64,000 nt of DNA, from assembly GCF_018070045.1 (NCBI RefSeq), contig NZ_JAGPYK010000002.1, positions 186,001 to 250,000 of the forward strand, written 5' to 3'. A program made the translations under genes and the position numbers. Source of the DNA: Micromonospora sp. U21 (lineage in GTDB: Bacteria; Actinomycetota; Actinomycetes; Mycobacteriales; Micromonosporaceae). This document shows positions 19,376-27,345 of this stretch, piece after piece. Under the pieces are notes generated by a model. That model was given only the letters and a program-made list of their open reading frames with translations, did not search any database and was not told the DNA's origin. Within the stretch, counting starts at the first letter, position 1. Every line of letters begins with the position of its first letter.

Positions 19376-20733
19376 GCACCGCCGCCGAGCCGTGGCCGCT
19401 GCCCCGGGTGGTGGTCGCAGCGCCCGCCAGCGGCCACGGCAAGACCACCGTCGCCACCGGGCTGCTCGCCGCGCTGCGCCGTCGGGGCCTCACGGTCAGC
19501 CCGCACAAGGTCGGTCCGGACTACATCGACCCCGGCTACCACGCCCTCGCCGCCGGGCGACCCGGTCGCAACCTCGACCCGTTCCTGGTCGGCGCGGAGC
19601 GGATCGCCCCGCTGCTGCGGCACGGCGCGAGCGTCCCGACACCCGCCGACGTGGCCGTGGTGGAGGGCGTGATGGGCCTGCACGACGGCGCGGTCGGCCG
19701 CCGCGACTACGCCTCCACCGCACACGTCGCGCGGCTCATCGGGGCCCCCGTGCTGCTGGTGCTGGACACCACCGCCCAGGGCCGCTCGGCCGCCGCGCTG
19801 ACGCTGGGCATGGCCGCCTTCGACCCGGCCGTGCGGATCGGCGGGGTCATCCTCAACCGGGTCGGCTCGCCCCGGCACGAGACGCTGCTGCGCGACGCGC
19901 TGGCCGAGGTCGGCGTACCGGTGCTCGGGGCGGTCACGCGGGCCGCCGAGGTGGCCGCCCCGGCCCGGCACCTGGGGCTGATCCCGGTCGCCGAGCGGGC
20001 ACCCGAGTCCCTCGCGATCGTGAGCGCCCTGGCCGAGCTGGTCGAGTCCACCGTGGACCTCGACGCGGTGCTCCACCTGGCCCGGACCGCCCCACCGTTG
20101 ACCGCCCCGGCCTGGGATCCGGTCGCCGCCGTCGGCGGGCCGGCCGGCGCGGAGCGGCCGATGGTCGCGCTCGCCGGTGGTCCGGCCTTCACCTTCTCGT
20201 ACGCGGAGACCGCCGAACTGCTCGCCGCCGCCGGCGCGGACGTGGTCACCGTCGACCCGCTGCGCGATCCGGCGCTGCCCGCCGGCACCCGCGCCGTGGT
20301 GGTCGGCGGCGGCTTCCCCGAGGCGTACGCGGAGGCGCTGGCCTGCAACGCGGCGCTCCGCGCCGAGCTGGCCGCCTTCGACGGGTCGATCGTGGCCGAG
20401 TGCGCCGGGCTGCTCTACCTCGGGCGGTCCCTGGACGGTGCGCCGATGTGCGGCCGGCTGGATCTGACCGCCCGGATGACCGGCCGGCTCACCCTCGGCT
20501 ACCGGGAGGCGGTGGCCGTCACCGACTCCCCGGTGGCCCGGGCCGGCGAGCCGGTACGCGGGCACGAGTTCCACCGCACCACCACCGACCCGGGGCACGG
20601 CGACCGGCCGGCGTGGCGCTGGAACGGCGCGGACCACGGCTTCGTCGCGGGCCGGGTGCACGCCTCCTACCTGCACACCCACTGGGCCGGCCACCCCGGC
20701 GCGGCCCGACGCCTGGTCGAGGCGTGCCGGTGA
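19372..20733 (+). CDS. cobB: cobyrinic acid a,c-diamide synthase
   Basis: A 453-residue amidotransferase that amidates carboxylates a and c using glutamine and ATP. The N-terminal dethiobiotin-synthetase-like ATPase has the loop APASGHGKTT followed by SPHKVGPDYIDPGYH. The C-terminal class-I glutaminase has its nucleophile Cys344 in AECAGLLYL and late catalytic His in ASYLHTHW. The GTG at 19372 overlaps the cobO stop (GTGA); the open frame extends upstream without coding character. Confidence 0.95.
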   Translation: MSTAAEPWPLPRVVVAAPASGHGKTTVATGLLAALRRRGLTVSPHKVGPDYIDPGYHALAAGRPGRNLDPFLVGAERIAPLLRHGASVPTPADVAVVEGVMGLHDGAVGRRDYASTAHVARLIGAPVLLVLDTTAQGRSAAALTLGMAAFDPAVRIGGVILNRVGSPRHETLLRDALAEVGVPVLGAVTRAAEVAAPARHLGLIPVAERAPESLAIVSALAELVESTVDLDAVLHLARTAPPLTAPAWDPVAAVGGPAGAERPMVALAGGPAFTFSYAETAELLAAAGADVVTVDPLRDPALPAGTRAVVVGGGFPEAYAEALACNAALRAELAAFDGSIVAECAGLLYLGRSLDGAPMCGRLDLTARMTGRLTLGYREAVAVTDSPVARAGEPVRGHEFHRTTTDPGHGDRPAWRWNGADHGFVAGRVHASYLHTHWAGHPGAARRLVEACR

Positions 20734-21527
20734 GCGCCGACGGCGTCGTCGGCGTCCGGGCGGTGGCCACACTGACCGGGGTGGGCGTCGGGCCCGGCGA
20801 CCCGGAACTGCTCACCGTCAAGGCGGTGCGGGTGCTGCGCGAGGCGGACCTGGTCCTCGTACCCGTGATGGCCGACCGGGCCGAGCCGACCGCGACCGCC
20901 GTTGCGCCGGGCGCGGACGCGGGGCGCGCCGAGCGGATCGTGCGGGCCCACGTCGCGGCCGACCGGTTGCGCCGGCTGCCCTTCGCCCTGGACGATCGGG
21001 GCGGGGTGACCGCCCGGCGGGCCGCGGCCTGGGACGCCGCCGCGCGGGTCGTCGTCGAGGCGATCGACGCGGGCGCCCGGTCGCTGGCCTTCGCCACCAT
21101 CGGTGACCCGAACGTGTACTCCACCTTCGGCTACCTGGCGCAGGGCGTCCGTGCGCTGCGCCCGGCGGTGCGCGTGGCGACCGTGCCGGGCGTCACCGCC
21201 ATGCAGGAGCTGGCCGCGCGCAGCGGCACCCCGCTCTGCGAGGGACGCGAGCCGCTGACCCTGCTGCCGGCCACCGCCGGGCTGGCGCTGTTCGCCGACG
21301 CGCTGGCCGGGCCGGGCACCGTGGTCGCGTACAAGGGCTGGCGGCGGCACCCGGAGCTGCTCGCCGAGCTGCGCCGACACGGCAGGCTCACCGACGCCGT
21401 GCTCGGGCGGAGCCTGGGGCTTCCCGGGGAACGCATCGGCCCGGTCGACGACGCCGAGCACGACCTGCCGTACCTGTCGACGCTGCTGGTCCCGGCCCGC
21501 CGCGACCGTCGAGGAGGAAAACTGTGA
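20730..21527 (+). CDS. cobI: precorrin-2 C20-methyltransferase
   Basis: A 265-residue SAM-dependent methyltransferase of the tetrapyrrole family. It shows the SAM-binding GVGVGPGDPELLTVKAVR, the FATIGDPNVYSTFGY motif and VPGVTAMQELAARSG, all diagnostic for CobI/CbiL. It adds the C20 methyl group in the third methylation of corrin synthesis. The GTG start overlaps the cobB stop, and AGGAGG before its own stop provides the ribosome site for cobM. Confidence 0.94.
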   Translation: MSADGVVGVRAVATLTGVGVGPGDPELLTVKAVRVLREADLVLVPVMADRAEPTATAVAPGADAGRAERIVRAHVAADRLRRLPFALDDRGGVTARRAAAWDAAARVVVEAIDAGARSLAFATIGDPNVYSTFGYLAQGVRALRPAVRVATVPGVTAMQELAARSGTPLCEGREPLTLLPATAGLALFADALAGPGTVVAYKGWRRHPELLAELRRHGRLTDAVLGRSLGLPGERIGPVDDAEHDLPYLSTLLVPARRDRRGGKL

Positions 21528-22397
21528 CCGGCGACGGCACGGTGTGGTTCGTCGGCGCCGGCCCCGGGGCGGCGGACCTGCTCACCCTGCGGGCCGCCCG
21601 GGTCATCGCCGAGGCGGACATCGTGATCTGGGCGGCCAGCCTGGTGCACGCCGACGTGCTCGCACACGCCCGGCCCGGCGCGGAGATCGTGGACTCCTCG
21701 CAGCTACCCATCGAAGGGGTGCTCCCGCTCTACACGCGGGCCGCCGAGCAGGGGTTTGACCGTGGCGCGGATCCACTCCGGCGACCCGGCGCTGTGGGGT
21801 GCGGTGCAGGAGCAGCTGGACGTGTGCCGGTCGCTCGGCCTGGCCGTCGAGATCGTGCCCGGGGTCTCCTCGTTCACCGCCGTCGCGGCGATCGTCGGGC
21901 GGGAGCTGACCGTCCCCGAGGTGGCTCAGTCGGTGATCCTCACCCGGCTGGAGGGCGGCAAGACCCCGATGCCTCCCGGGGAACGGGTGCGCGACTTCGC
22001 CCGGCACGGCACCACCATGGCGCTGTTCCTCTCCGCGGCCCGCTCCGGGCAGGTGCAGGCCGAGCTGCTGGCCGGCGGCTACCCGGCGGACACCCCGGCC
22101 GTGGTGGCGTACCAGGCGACCTGGCCGGACGAGCTGGTGGTGCGCTGCACGGTCGGGACCCTGGAGGCGACGGTCAAGCAGCACCGGCTGTGGAAGCACA
22201 CCCTTTTCCTGGTCGGGCCGGCGCTGGCCGCCGAGGGCACCCGTTCGCACCTGTACCACCCCGGGCACTTCCACACCTTCCGCCGGGCCGAGCCGGCCGC
22301 CCGCGCCGAACTCCGCCGCCAGGCGGGCGCCAGGGCCAGCGCAGCGGTCGAGGGTGGCGGCGAGCCGGCGACACCCGAGCACAGGCCCACCCCGTGA
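21524..22397 (+). pseudogene. cobM: precorrin-4 C11-methyltransferase, interrupted by a 1-base frameshift
   Basis: The gene starts at GTG 21524 with WFVGAGPGAADLLTLRAARV and ASLVHADVL, both typical of CobM/CbiF. After about 77 codons, at GGGGTTT (21751-21757), the coding sense moves to the +1 frame. It continues there as ARIHSGDPALWGAVQEQLD, VPGVSSFTAVAAIVG and LWKHTLFLVGPAL to the stop at 22397. Together the two parts give a normal-length enzyme of about 290 residues. One extra G or T in the homopolymer runs explains the break. This may be a sequencing error, because CobM is essential to the pathway and the rest of the operon is intact. If real, cobalamin synthesis would fail or need frameshifting. 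Confidence 0.88.
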
Positions 22398-23545
22398 CGT
22401 ACGCCGAGCCGCCGCTGCGCGAGCCGGACCTGCCGCGTACCGCGAAGGTCCGGCCCACCGCGCTGCGCACCGGCTGGACCACCGGCGCCTGCGCGACGGC
22501 GGCGGCCAAGGCCGCGGTCACCGCGCTCGTCACCGGCGCGGCCCAGCCGGAGGTGGAGATCGGGCTGCCCGCCGGGCGGCGGGTGCGCTTCCCGGTGGCC
22601 CGCTGCGAGCTGACCGGCACGCCGCCGGCCCGGGCCGAGGCGGTGGTGGTCAAGGACGCCGGCGACGACCCGGACGTCACCCACGGCGCCGAGTTGACCG
22701 CCACCGTGGACTGGACCGACGTTCCCGGGCTGCGGCTGGCCGGCGGCCCCGGCGTCGGCACGGTCACCAGACCGGGCCTCGGGCTCGCGGTCGGCGGCCC
22801 GGCGATCAACGACACCCCCCGTCGGATGATCAGCGAAGCGGTGGCCGAGGTGGTCGACCTCACCGAGGTCGGCGTGCAGGTGGTGATCAGCGTCCCGCGC
22901 GGCGAGGTCATGGCACGCAAGACCACCAACCGGCGGCTCGGCATCCTCGGCGGCATCTCGATCCTCGGCACCACCGGGATCGTCCGACCCTTCTCCACCG
23001 CCTCCTGGCGGGCCAGCGTGGTGCAGGCCGTGCACGTGATGGCCGCCCAGGGCGAGCGGACGGTGGTGCTCTGCACCGGCGGGCGCACCGAGCGTGCCGC
23101 CCGCGCGCTGCTGCCCGAGCTGCCCGAGGTCTGCTTCGTCGAGGTCGGCGACTTCACCGGCGCCGCGGTCACCGCCGCCGTCGGCGACGCGATGACCGGG
23201 GTGGTCTTCGTCGGCATGGCCGGGAAGCTGGCCAAACTCGCCGCCGGCATCCTGATGACCCACTACACCCGCTCGAAGGTGGACCTCTCCCTGCTCGGCG
23301 CGGTGACCGCCGAGGCCGGCGGTGATCAGGCGCTGGTCGCCGCGGTGACCGAGGCGAACACCGGCCGGCACGCGTACGAGCTGTGGGAGGACGCCGGGCT
23401 GCTCGCACCGGCCGGCGACCTGCTCTGCCAGCGCGTCCGCCAGGTGCTGCTGCGGTTCGCCGAGCAGGCGGTCACCGTGGACGTGGCGATGGTCGACTTC
23501 GCGGGCGCCCGGGTGGTGGCCTCCTCGGGCCGGTGGCCCCGGTGA
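22394..23545 (+). CDS. cbiD: cobalt-precorrin-5B C1-methyltransferase
   Basis: A 383-residue protein with the CbiD hallmarks RTGWTTGACATAAAKAA near the start, VVVKDAGDDPDVTHGAEL, GLGLAVGGPAIN, ILGGISILGTTGIVRPFS and FVGMAGKLAKLAAGILMTH. It methylates C1 in the anaerobic-type route, the job done by CobF in the aerobic route. GTG overlaps the cobM stop (GTGA), and its own stop overlaps the cobL start. Confidence 0.95.
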   Translation: MTYAEPPLREPDLPRTAKVRPTALRTGWTTGACATAAAKAAVTALVTGAAQPEVEIGLPAGRRVRFPVARCELTGTPPARAEAVVVKDAGDDPDVTHGAELTATVDWTDVPGLRLAGGPGVGTVTRPGLGLAVGGPAINDTPRRMISEAVAEVVDLTEVGVQVVISVPRGEVMARKTTNRRLGILGGISILGTTGIVRPFSTASWRASVVQAVHVMAAQGERTVVLCTGGRTERAARALLPELPEVCFVEVGDFTGAAVTAAVGDAMTGVVFVGMAGKLAKLAAGILMTHYTRSKVDLSLLGAVTAEAGGDQALVAAVTEANTGRHAYELWEDAGLLAPAGDLLCQRVRQVLLRFAEQAVTVDVAMVDFAGARVVASSGRWPR

Positions 23546-24825
23546 CGCCGGTGGCCCCGGTGACCTCGGTGACGCCGGTGACCGTGGTCGGCCTGGACGC
23601 CGCCGGCGCCCCGCCGCACCCGGCGCTCGCGCCCGCGCTGGCCGCCGCCGGGCTGGTGGTCGGGGCGGCCCGACACCTGGCTGCGGTGCCCGTACCGCCC
23701 GGCGCGACCACCGTCGCCCTCGGGCCGCTCGCTCCCGCCGTGCACCGGCTGGCCGCCGCCGTCGCCGACGGCGTGCCGGCCGTGGTGCTGGCCAGCGGTG
23801 ACCCCGGTCTGTTCGGCATCCTCCGGCGGCTCCGCGCGGCCGGGCTGCCGCTGCGCGTGGTGCCGGCGGTGTCCAGTGTGGCCGCCGCGTTCGCCCGCGC
23901 CGGGCTGCCGTGGGACGGCGCCGCCGTCGTCACCGCGCACGGTCGCGACCCGCGACCGGCGCTGAACGCCTGCCGGGCGCTCCCGCTGGTCGCGGTGCTC
24001 ACCGCACCGGGCGCCGGTGCCGGCGAACTGGGCGCCGGCCTGGCCGGCTGGTCCCGTCGCCTGGTGGTCGCCGAGCACCTCGGCACCGATGCCGAGCGGG
24101 TCCGCGAGGTGACCCCCGAGCAGGCCGCCGCCGGAACCTGGTCCGACCCGCACGTGCTGCTCAGCATCGCCACAGCGGACACAGCGGACACAGCGGACAC
24201 AGCGGACGCCGGGCCCGACGCCGCTCGGGCGGCCGGTCGGATGCGGTCCGACAACCAGCCCGCCGCCGCGCCGGTCGGCGGTTGGGCACTGCCGGAGAGC
24301 CGGTACGCCCACCGCGCCTCGATGATCACCAAGTCGGAGGTGCGTGCCCTCGTCATCGCCCGGCTGCGCCCCCGGCTCGGCCGGCTGGTCTGGGACATCG
24401 GCGCCGGCAGCGGCTCGGTCGGCATCGAGTGCGCCCTGCTCGGCGCGGCCGTTATCGCCGTCGAGCAGGAGCCCGGGGCCGGCGAGACGATCCGCGCCAA
24501 CGCCGCCGCGCACGCCGTCGACGTCCGACTGGTCGTCGGGCGGGCCCCGGCGGCGCTGGCCGGCCTGCCCGAGCCGGACGCGGTCTTCGTCGGCGGCGGT
24601 GGTGCCGACGTCCTCGCCGCCGTGACGGCCCGCCGGCCCGACCGGGTGGTGCTCACCCTCGCCGCCCTGGACCGGGTAGCGCCGGCCGTCGGCCTGCTGC
24701 GCGCCGCCGGCTACACGGTCGAGGGCAGCCAGCTCTCCGCCGCCCGCCTCGCCGACCTGCCCGGCGGGTCGATCCGCCTCGCGGCCACCAACCCGGTGGT
24801 CGTCCTAACCGGGGAGCGCCCGTGA
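23542..24825 (+). CDS. cobL: CbiE-CbiT fusion, precorrin-6Y C5,15-methyltransferase (decarboxylating)
   Basis: A 427-residue bifunctional enzyme. Residues about 10-200 form the CbiE methyltransferase domain (ASGDPGLFGILRRL, VPAVSSVAAAFARAGLPW). Residues about 245-425 form the CbiT domain with the Rossmann SAM site LVWDIGAGSGSVGIE. The linker contains a TAD tripeptide repeated four times, encoded by four exact 9-bp units. The start at GTG 23542 overlaps the cbiD stop; the first 15 codons are themselves repetitive, with several in-frame GTG codons, so a later start is possible. Confidence 0.93.
   Translation: MTPVAPVTSVTPVTVVGLDAAGAPPHPALAPALAAAGLVVGAARHLAAVPVPPGATTVALGPLAPAVHRLAAAVADGVPAVVLASGDPGLFGILRRLRAAGLPLRVVPAVSSVAAAFARAGLPWDGAAVVTAHGRDPRPALNACRALPLVAVLTAPGAGAGELGAGLAGWSRRLVVAEHLGTDAERVREVTPEQAAAGTWSDPHVLLSIATADTADTADTADAGPDAARAAGRMRSDNQPAAAPVGGWALPESRYAHRASMITKSEVRALVIARLRPRLGRLVWDIGAGSGSVGIECALLGAAVIAVEQEPGAGETIRANAAAHAVDVRLVVGRAPAALAGLPEPDAVFVGGGGADVLAAVTARRPDRVVLTLAALDRVAPAVGLLRAAGYTVEGSQLSAARLADLPGGSIRLAATNPVVVLTGERP
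24172..24207 (+). repeat. 9-bp tandem repeat, four exact units, inside cobL linker
   Basis: The unit ACAGCGGAC is repeated four times without change and encodes Thr-Ala-Asp four times. It lies in the linker between the CbiE and CbiT domains. Perfect short repeats of this kind change length easily by replication slippage, and whole-unit changes keep the frame. Confidence 0.9.
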
Positions 24826-26564
24826 ACGACCTGAGCACGCCCACCCGGATCGGCCTGGTCGCGGCCACCGCCGCCGGCCGGCGGCACGCCCACACCGTCG
24901 CGACGGCCTGGCCACACGCCCGGCTGGTCGAGGGGGACAGCGTCGCCGACGCGCTGCGGACCGCCTGGACGCGGTGTGACGCGGTGGTCGCCTTCCTGGC
25001 CACCGGCGCGGTCGTGCGGATCCTCGCCCCGCTGCTCGGCGACAAGCGCACCGACCCGGCCGTGGTGGTCGTCGACGAGGCGGCCCGGCACGCGGTGGCG
25101 CTGCTCGGCGGGCACGTCGGCGGCGGCAATGACCTCGCCGAGCACGTTGGAGCGCTGCTCGACGCCCGGCCGGTGGTCACCACCGCCACCGACGCGGTCG
25201 GGCTGCCCGGGCTGGACACCCTCGGTTGGCCGGTGCAGGGCGCGGTCGCCGCGGTGTCCCGGGCCATCCTGGACGGCGAACCGGTCCGGCTGATCGCCGA
25301 CGCCGACTGGCCGCTGCCCGCGCTGCCGGCGAACGTCCACCCGGAGGCCGTCGGCACCGACGGCGGTGACGTGGCGGACGGCGGGTACCGGCTGCTGGTC
25401 ACCGACCGGGTGGTGCCGCTGGACGGGCGGACCGCGGTGCTGCGACCCCCGTCGCTGGTCGCCGGGGTCGGTGCCAGTCGGGGCGTACCCGCCGCCGAGG
25501 TGGCGGAGCTGCTGCACCGGGTGCTGGCCGAGGCCGGCCTCAGCCCGGCCAGCCTGCGCTGTCTGGCCAGCGCCGACGTCAAGGCCGACGAGGCGGGCAT
25601 CCGGTGCACCGCCGACGCGCTCGGCGTACCCCTGGTGACCTGGCCGGCGACGCAGCTGGCGGCGGTCGACGTGCCCCATCCCAGCGAGGTGGTCCGCGCC
25701 GCGGTCGGCACGCCGAGCGTGGCCGAGGCCGCCGCGCTGCTCGGCCCGGCCGACCGGGCGGGCGACGCCGCGCTGCTGGTGCCGAAGACCGCGTCGGCGA
25801 TGGCCACCGTGGCGGTGGCGCGGCACGCGCCGCGCGGCCGGCTGGCCGTCGTCGGCCTCGGCCCGGGCGCAGCCGACCTGCGTACCCCGCGCGCGGTGGC
25901 CGAGCTGCGCCGCGCCGCCGTCGTGGTCGGCCTCGACCAGTACCTCGACCAGGTCCGCGACCTGCTCAGACCGGGCACCCGCGTGCTCTCCAGCGGGCTG
26001 GGCGCGGAGGAGGCACGGGCCCGGGCCGCCGTCGCCGAGGCCACCGCCGGCCGGGCGGTCGCGCTGATCGGCTCCGGCGACGCCGGGGTGTACGCGATGG
26101 CCAGCCCCGCCCTGGAGTACGCCGACGAGCGGATCGACGTGGTCGGCGTGCCGGGGGTGACCGCCGCGCTCGCCGCCGGCGCGCTGCTCGGCGCCCCGCT
26201 CGGCCACGATCACGCCTACCTGAGCCTGTCCGACCTGCACACCCCGTGGGAGGTCATCGAGCGGCGGGTGATCGCCGCCGCGCAGGGCGACTTCGTGACG
26301 CTCTTCTACAACCCGCGCAGCCGGGCCCGCGACTGGCAGCTCGGCAGGGCGCTCGGCATCCTCGCCAGCCACCGGCCGCCGGACACCCCGGTCGGCGTGG
26401 TGCGCAACGCCAGCCGCCCCGGCGAACGGGTGCACCTGGCCACCCTGGCCACCCTCGACCCGGCGGTGGTCGACATGTACAGCGTCGTGGTGGTCGGCAG
26501 CAGCGACACCCGGCTGGTCGCCGGCCGGATGGTCACACCCCGGGGGTACCGGTGGCGATCGTGA
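24822..26564 (+). CDS. cobJ: CbiG-CobJ fusion, cobalt-precorrin-5A hydrolase and precorrin-3B C17-methyltransferase
   Basis: A 580-residue fusion. Residues about 1-330 are CbiG, with an N-terminal domain (DAVVAFLATGAVVRILAPLLGDK, GGHVGGGNDLAE) and a C-terminal domain (GVGASRGVPAAEV, SADVKADEAGI). Residues about 335-575 are CobJ/CbiH, with VVGLGPGAADLRTPRA, IGSGDAGVYAMASPALE, LSDLHTPWEVIERR and FYNPRSRARDWQL. The methyltransferase contracts the ring at C17; CbiG opens the delta-lactone in the anaerobic route. The GTG start overlaps the cobL stop. Confidence 0.94.
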   Translation: MNDLSTPTRIGLVAATAAGRRHAHTVATAWPHARLVEGDSVADALRTAWTRCDAVVAFLATGAVVRILAPLLGDKRTDPAVVVVDEAARHAVALLGGHVGGGNDLAEHVGALLDARPVVTTATDAVGLPGLDTLGWPVQGAVAAVSRAILDGEPVRLIADADWPLPALPANVHPEAVGTDGGDVADGGYRLLVTDRVVPLDGRTAVLRPPSLVAGVGASRGVPAAEVAELLHRVLAEAGLSPASLRCLASADVKADEAGIRCTADALGVPLVTWPATQLAAVDVPHPSEVVRAAVGTPSVAEAAALLGPADRAGDAALLVPKTASAMATVAVARHAPRGRLAVVGLGPGAADLRTPRAVAELRRAAVVVGLDQYLDQVRDLLRPGTRVLSSGLGAEEARARAAVAEATAGRAVALIGSGDAGVYAMASPALEYADERIDVVGVPGVTAALAAGALLGAPLGHDHAYLSLSDLHTPWEVIERRVIAAAQGDFVTLFYNPRSRARDWQLGRALGILASHRPPDTPVGVVRNASRPGERVHLATLATLDPAVVDMYSVVVVGSSDTRLVAGRMVTPRGYRWRS

Positions 26565-26749
26565 CCATCGGCGCCTGCCAGGGCTGCGGCGCCTGCCTGC
26601 TCACCTGCCCGACCCACGCGATCCGGCCGGTCGCCGGGGGACTGACCGTCCGCGCCGACCGCTGCACCGGCTGCCTGGAATGCCTGGAGATCTGCCCGGT
26701 GGACGCCATCGGTGTCGCCGAACCCGATGAACGTGGAGGAGCCCGATGA
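26552..26749 (+). CDS. 2[4Fe-4S] ferredoxin in the cobalamin operon
   Basis: A 65-residue ferredoxin with two motifs, CQGCGACLLTCP and CTGCLECLEICP, each with the CxxCxxCxxxCP pattern for a 4Fe-4S cluster. The GTG at 26552 follows GGGGGT; a second GTG at 26561 in the GTGA overlap with cobJ is almost equally good. Placement between CobJ and CobH suggests it supplies electrons for ring contraction or for cobalt reduction before adenosylation. That role is inferred from context. Confidence 0.88.
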   Translation: MAIVTIGACQGCGACLLTCPTHAIRPVAGGLTVRADRCTGCLECLEICPVDAIGVAEPDERGGAR

Positions 26750-27345
26750 GTTCGGGGATGGTGCACCCGATCGAGGCCGAGTCGTACCGGATCCTGCGCG
26801 ACCGGGTCGACCTGTCCCACCTGCCGCCGCTGACCCGGGCGGTGACCGAGCGGGTGGTGCACGCCAGCGCCGACCTGGCGTACGTCGACGAGCTGGTCTG
26901 CGACGAGGCGGCCCTGGAATCGGGGCTGGCCGCGCTGCGGGCCGGTGTGCCGGTGGTAACCGACGTGGCGATGGTCGCCGCCGGGATCACCCGGGCCGGT
27001 CTGGAGCTGGTCTGCCCGATCGCCGAGCCGGCCGCCGCGGAGCTGGGCCGGGCGGTCGGGATCACCCGCTCGGCGGCGGCCGTGCGGATCGCGCTGGACC
27101 GGGTCGGCCCGGGCGCGGTCTGGGTGGTCGGCTGCGCCCCGACGGCACTGGTCGAACTGCTCACCCTGGACGCCGTGCCGGCGCTCATCGTCGGCCTGCC
27201 GGTCGGCTTCGTGGGCGCGGCCGAGTCGAAGGCGGCACTGCGGGCCAGCGGCCTGCCCGGGGTGTCCAACGTGGGGGAGAAGGGTGGGTCGGCCGTCGCC
27301 GCCGCCGCCCTCAACGCCCTGCTCTACGTCGAGGAGACGCCATGA
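26746..27345 (+). CDS. cobH: precorrin-8X methylmutase
   Basis: A 199-residue isomerase that moves the C11 methyl to C12 to give hydrogenobyrinic or cobyrinic acid. It has HPIEAESYRILRDRVDLS at the N-terminus with the catalytic His, VTDVAMVAAGI, and the C-terminal GVSNVGEKGGSAVAAAALNALL. ATG at 26746 follows GGAGGAG and overlaps the ferredoxin stop. Confidence 0.95.
   Translation: MSSGMVHPIEAESYRILRDRVDLSHLPPLTRAVTERVVHASADLAYVDELVCDEAALESGLAALRAGVPVVTDVAMVAAGITRAGLELVCPIAEPAAAELGRAVGITRSAAAVRIALDRVGPGAVWVVGCAPTALVELLTLDAVPALIVGLPVGFVGAAESKAALRASGLPGVSNVGEKGGSAVAAAALNALLYVEETP

Noticed and set aside
21524..23545. A single 673-codon frame that could be taken as a CobM-CbiD fusion
   Set aside because: The middle part is non-coding in that frame; the real CobM continues in another frame and CbiD has its own GTGA start at 22394.
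23169..24656. Long minus-strand frames rich in Ala/Arg opposite cbiD and cobL
   Set aside because: Mirror frames of well-identified genes; they show no family motif and no ribosome sites.
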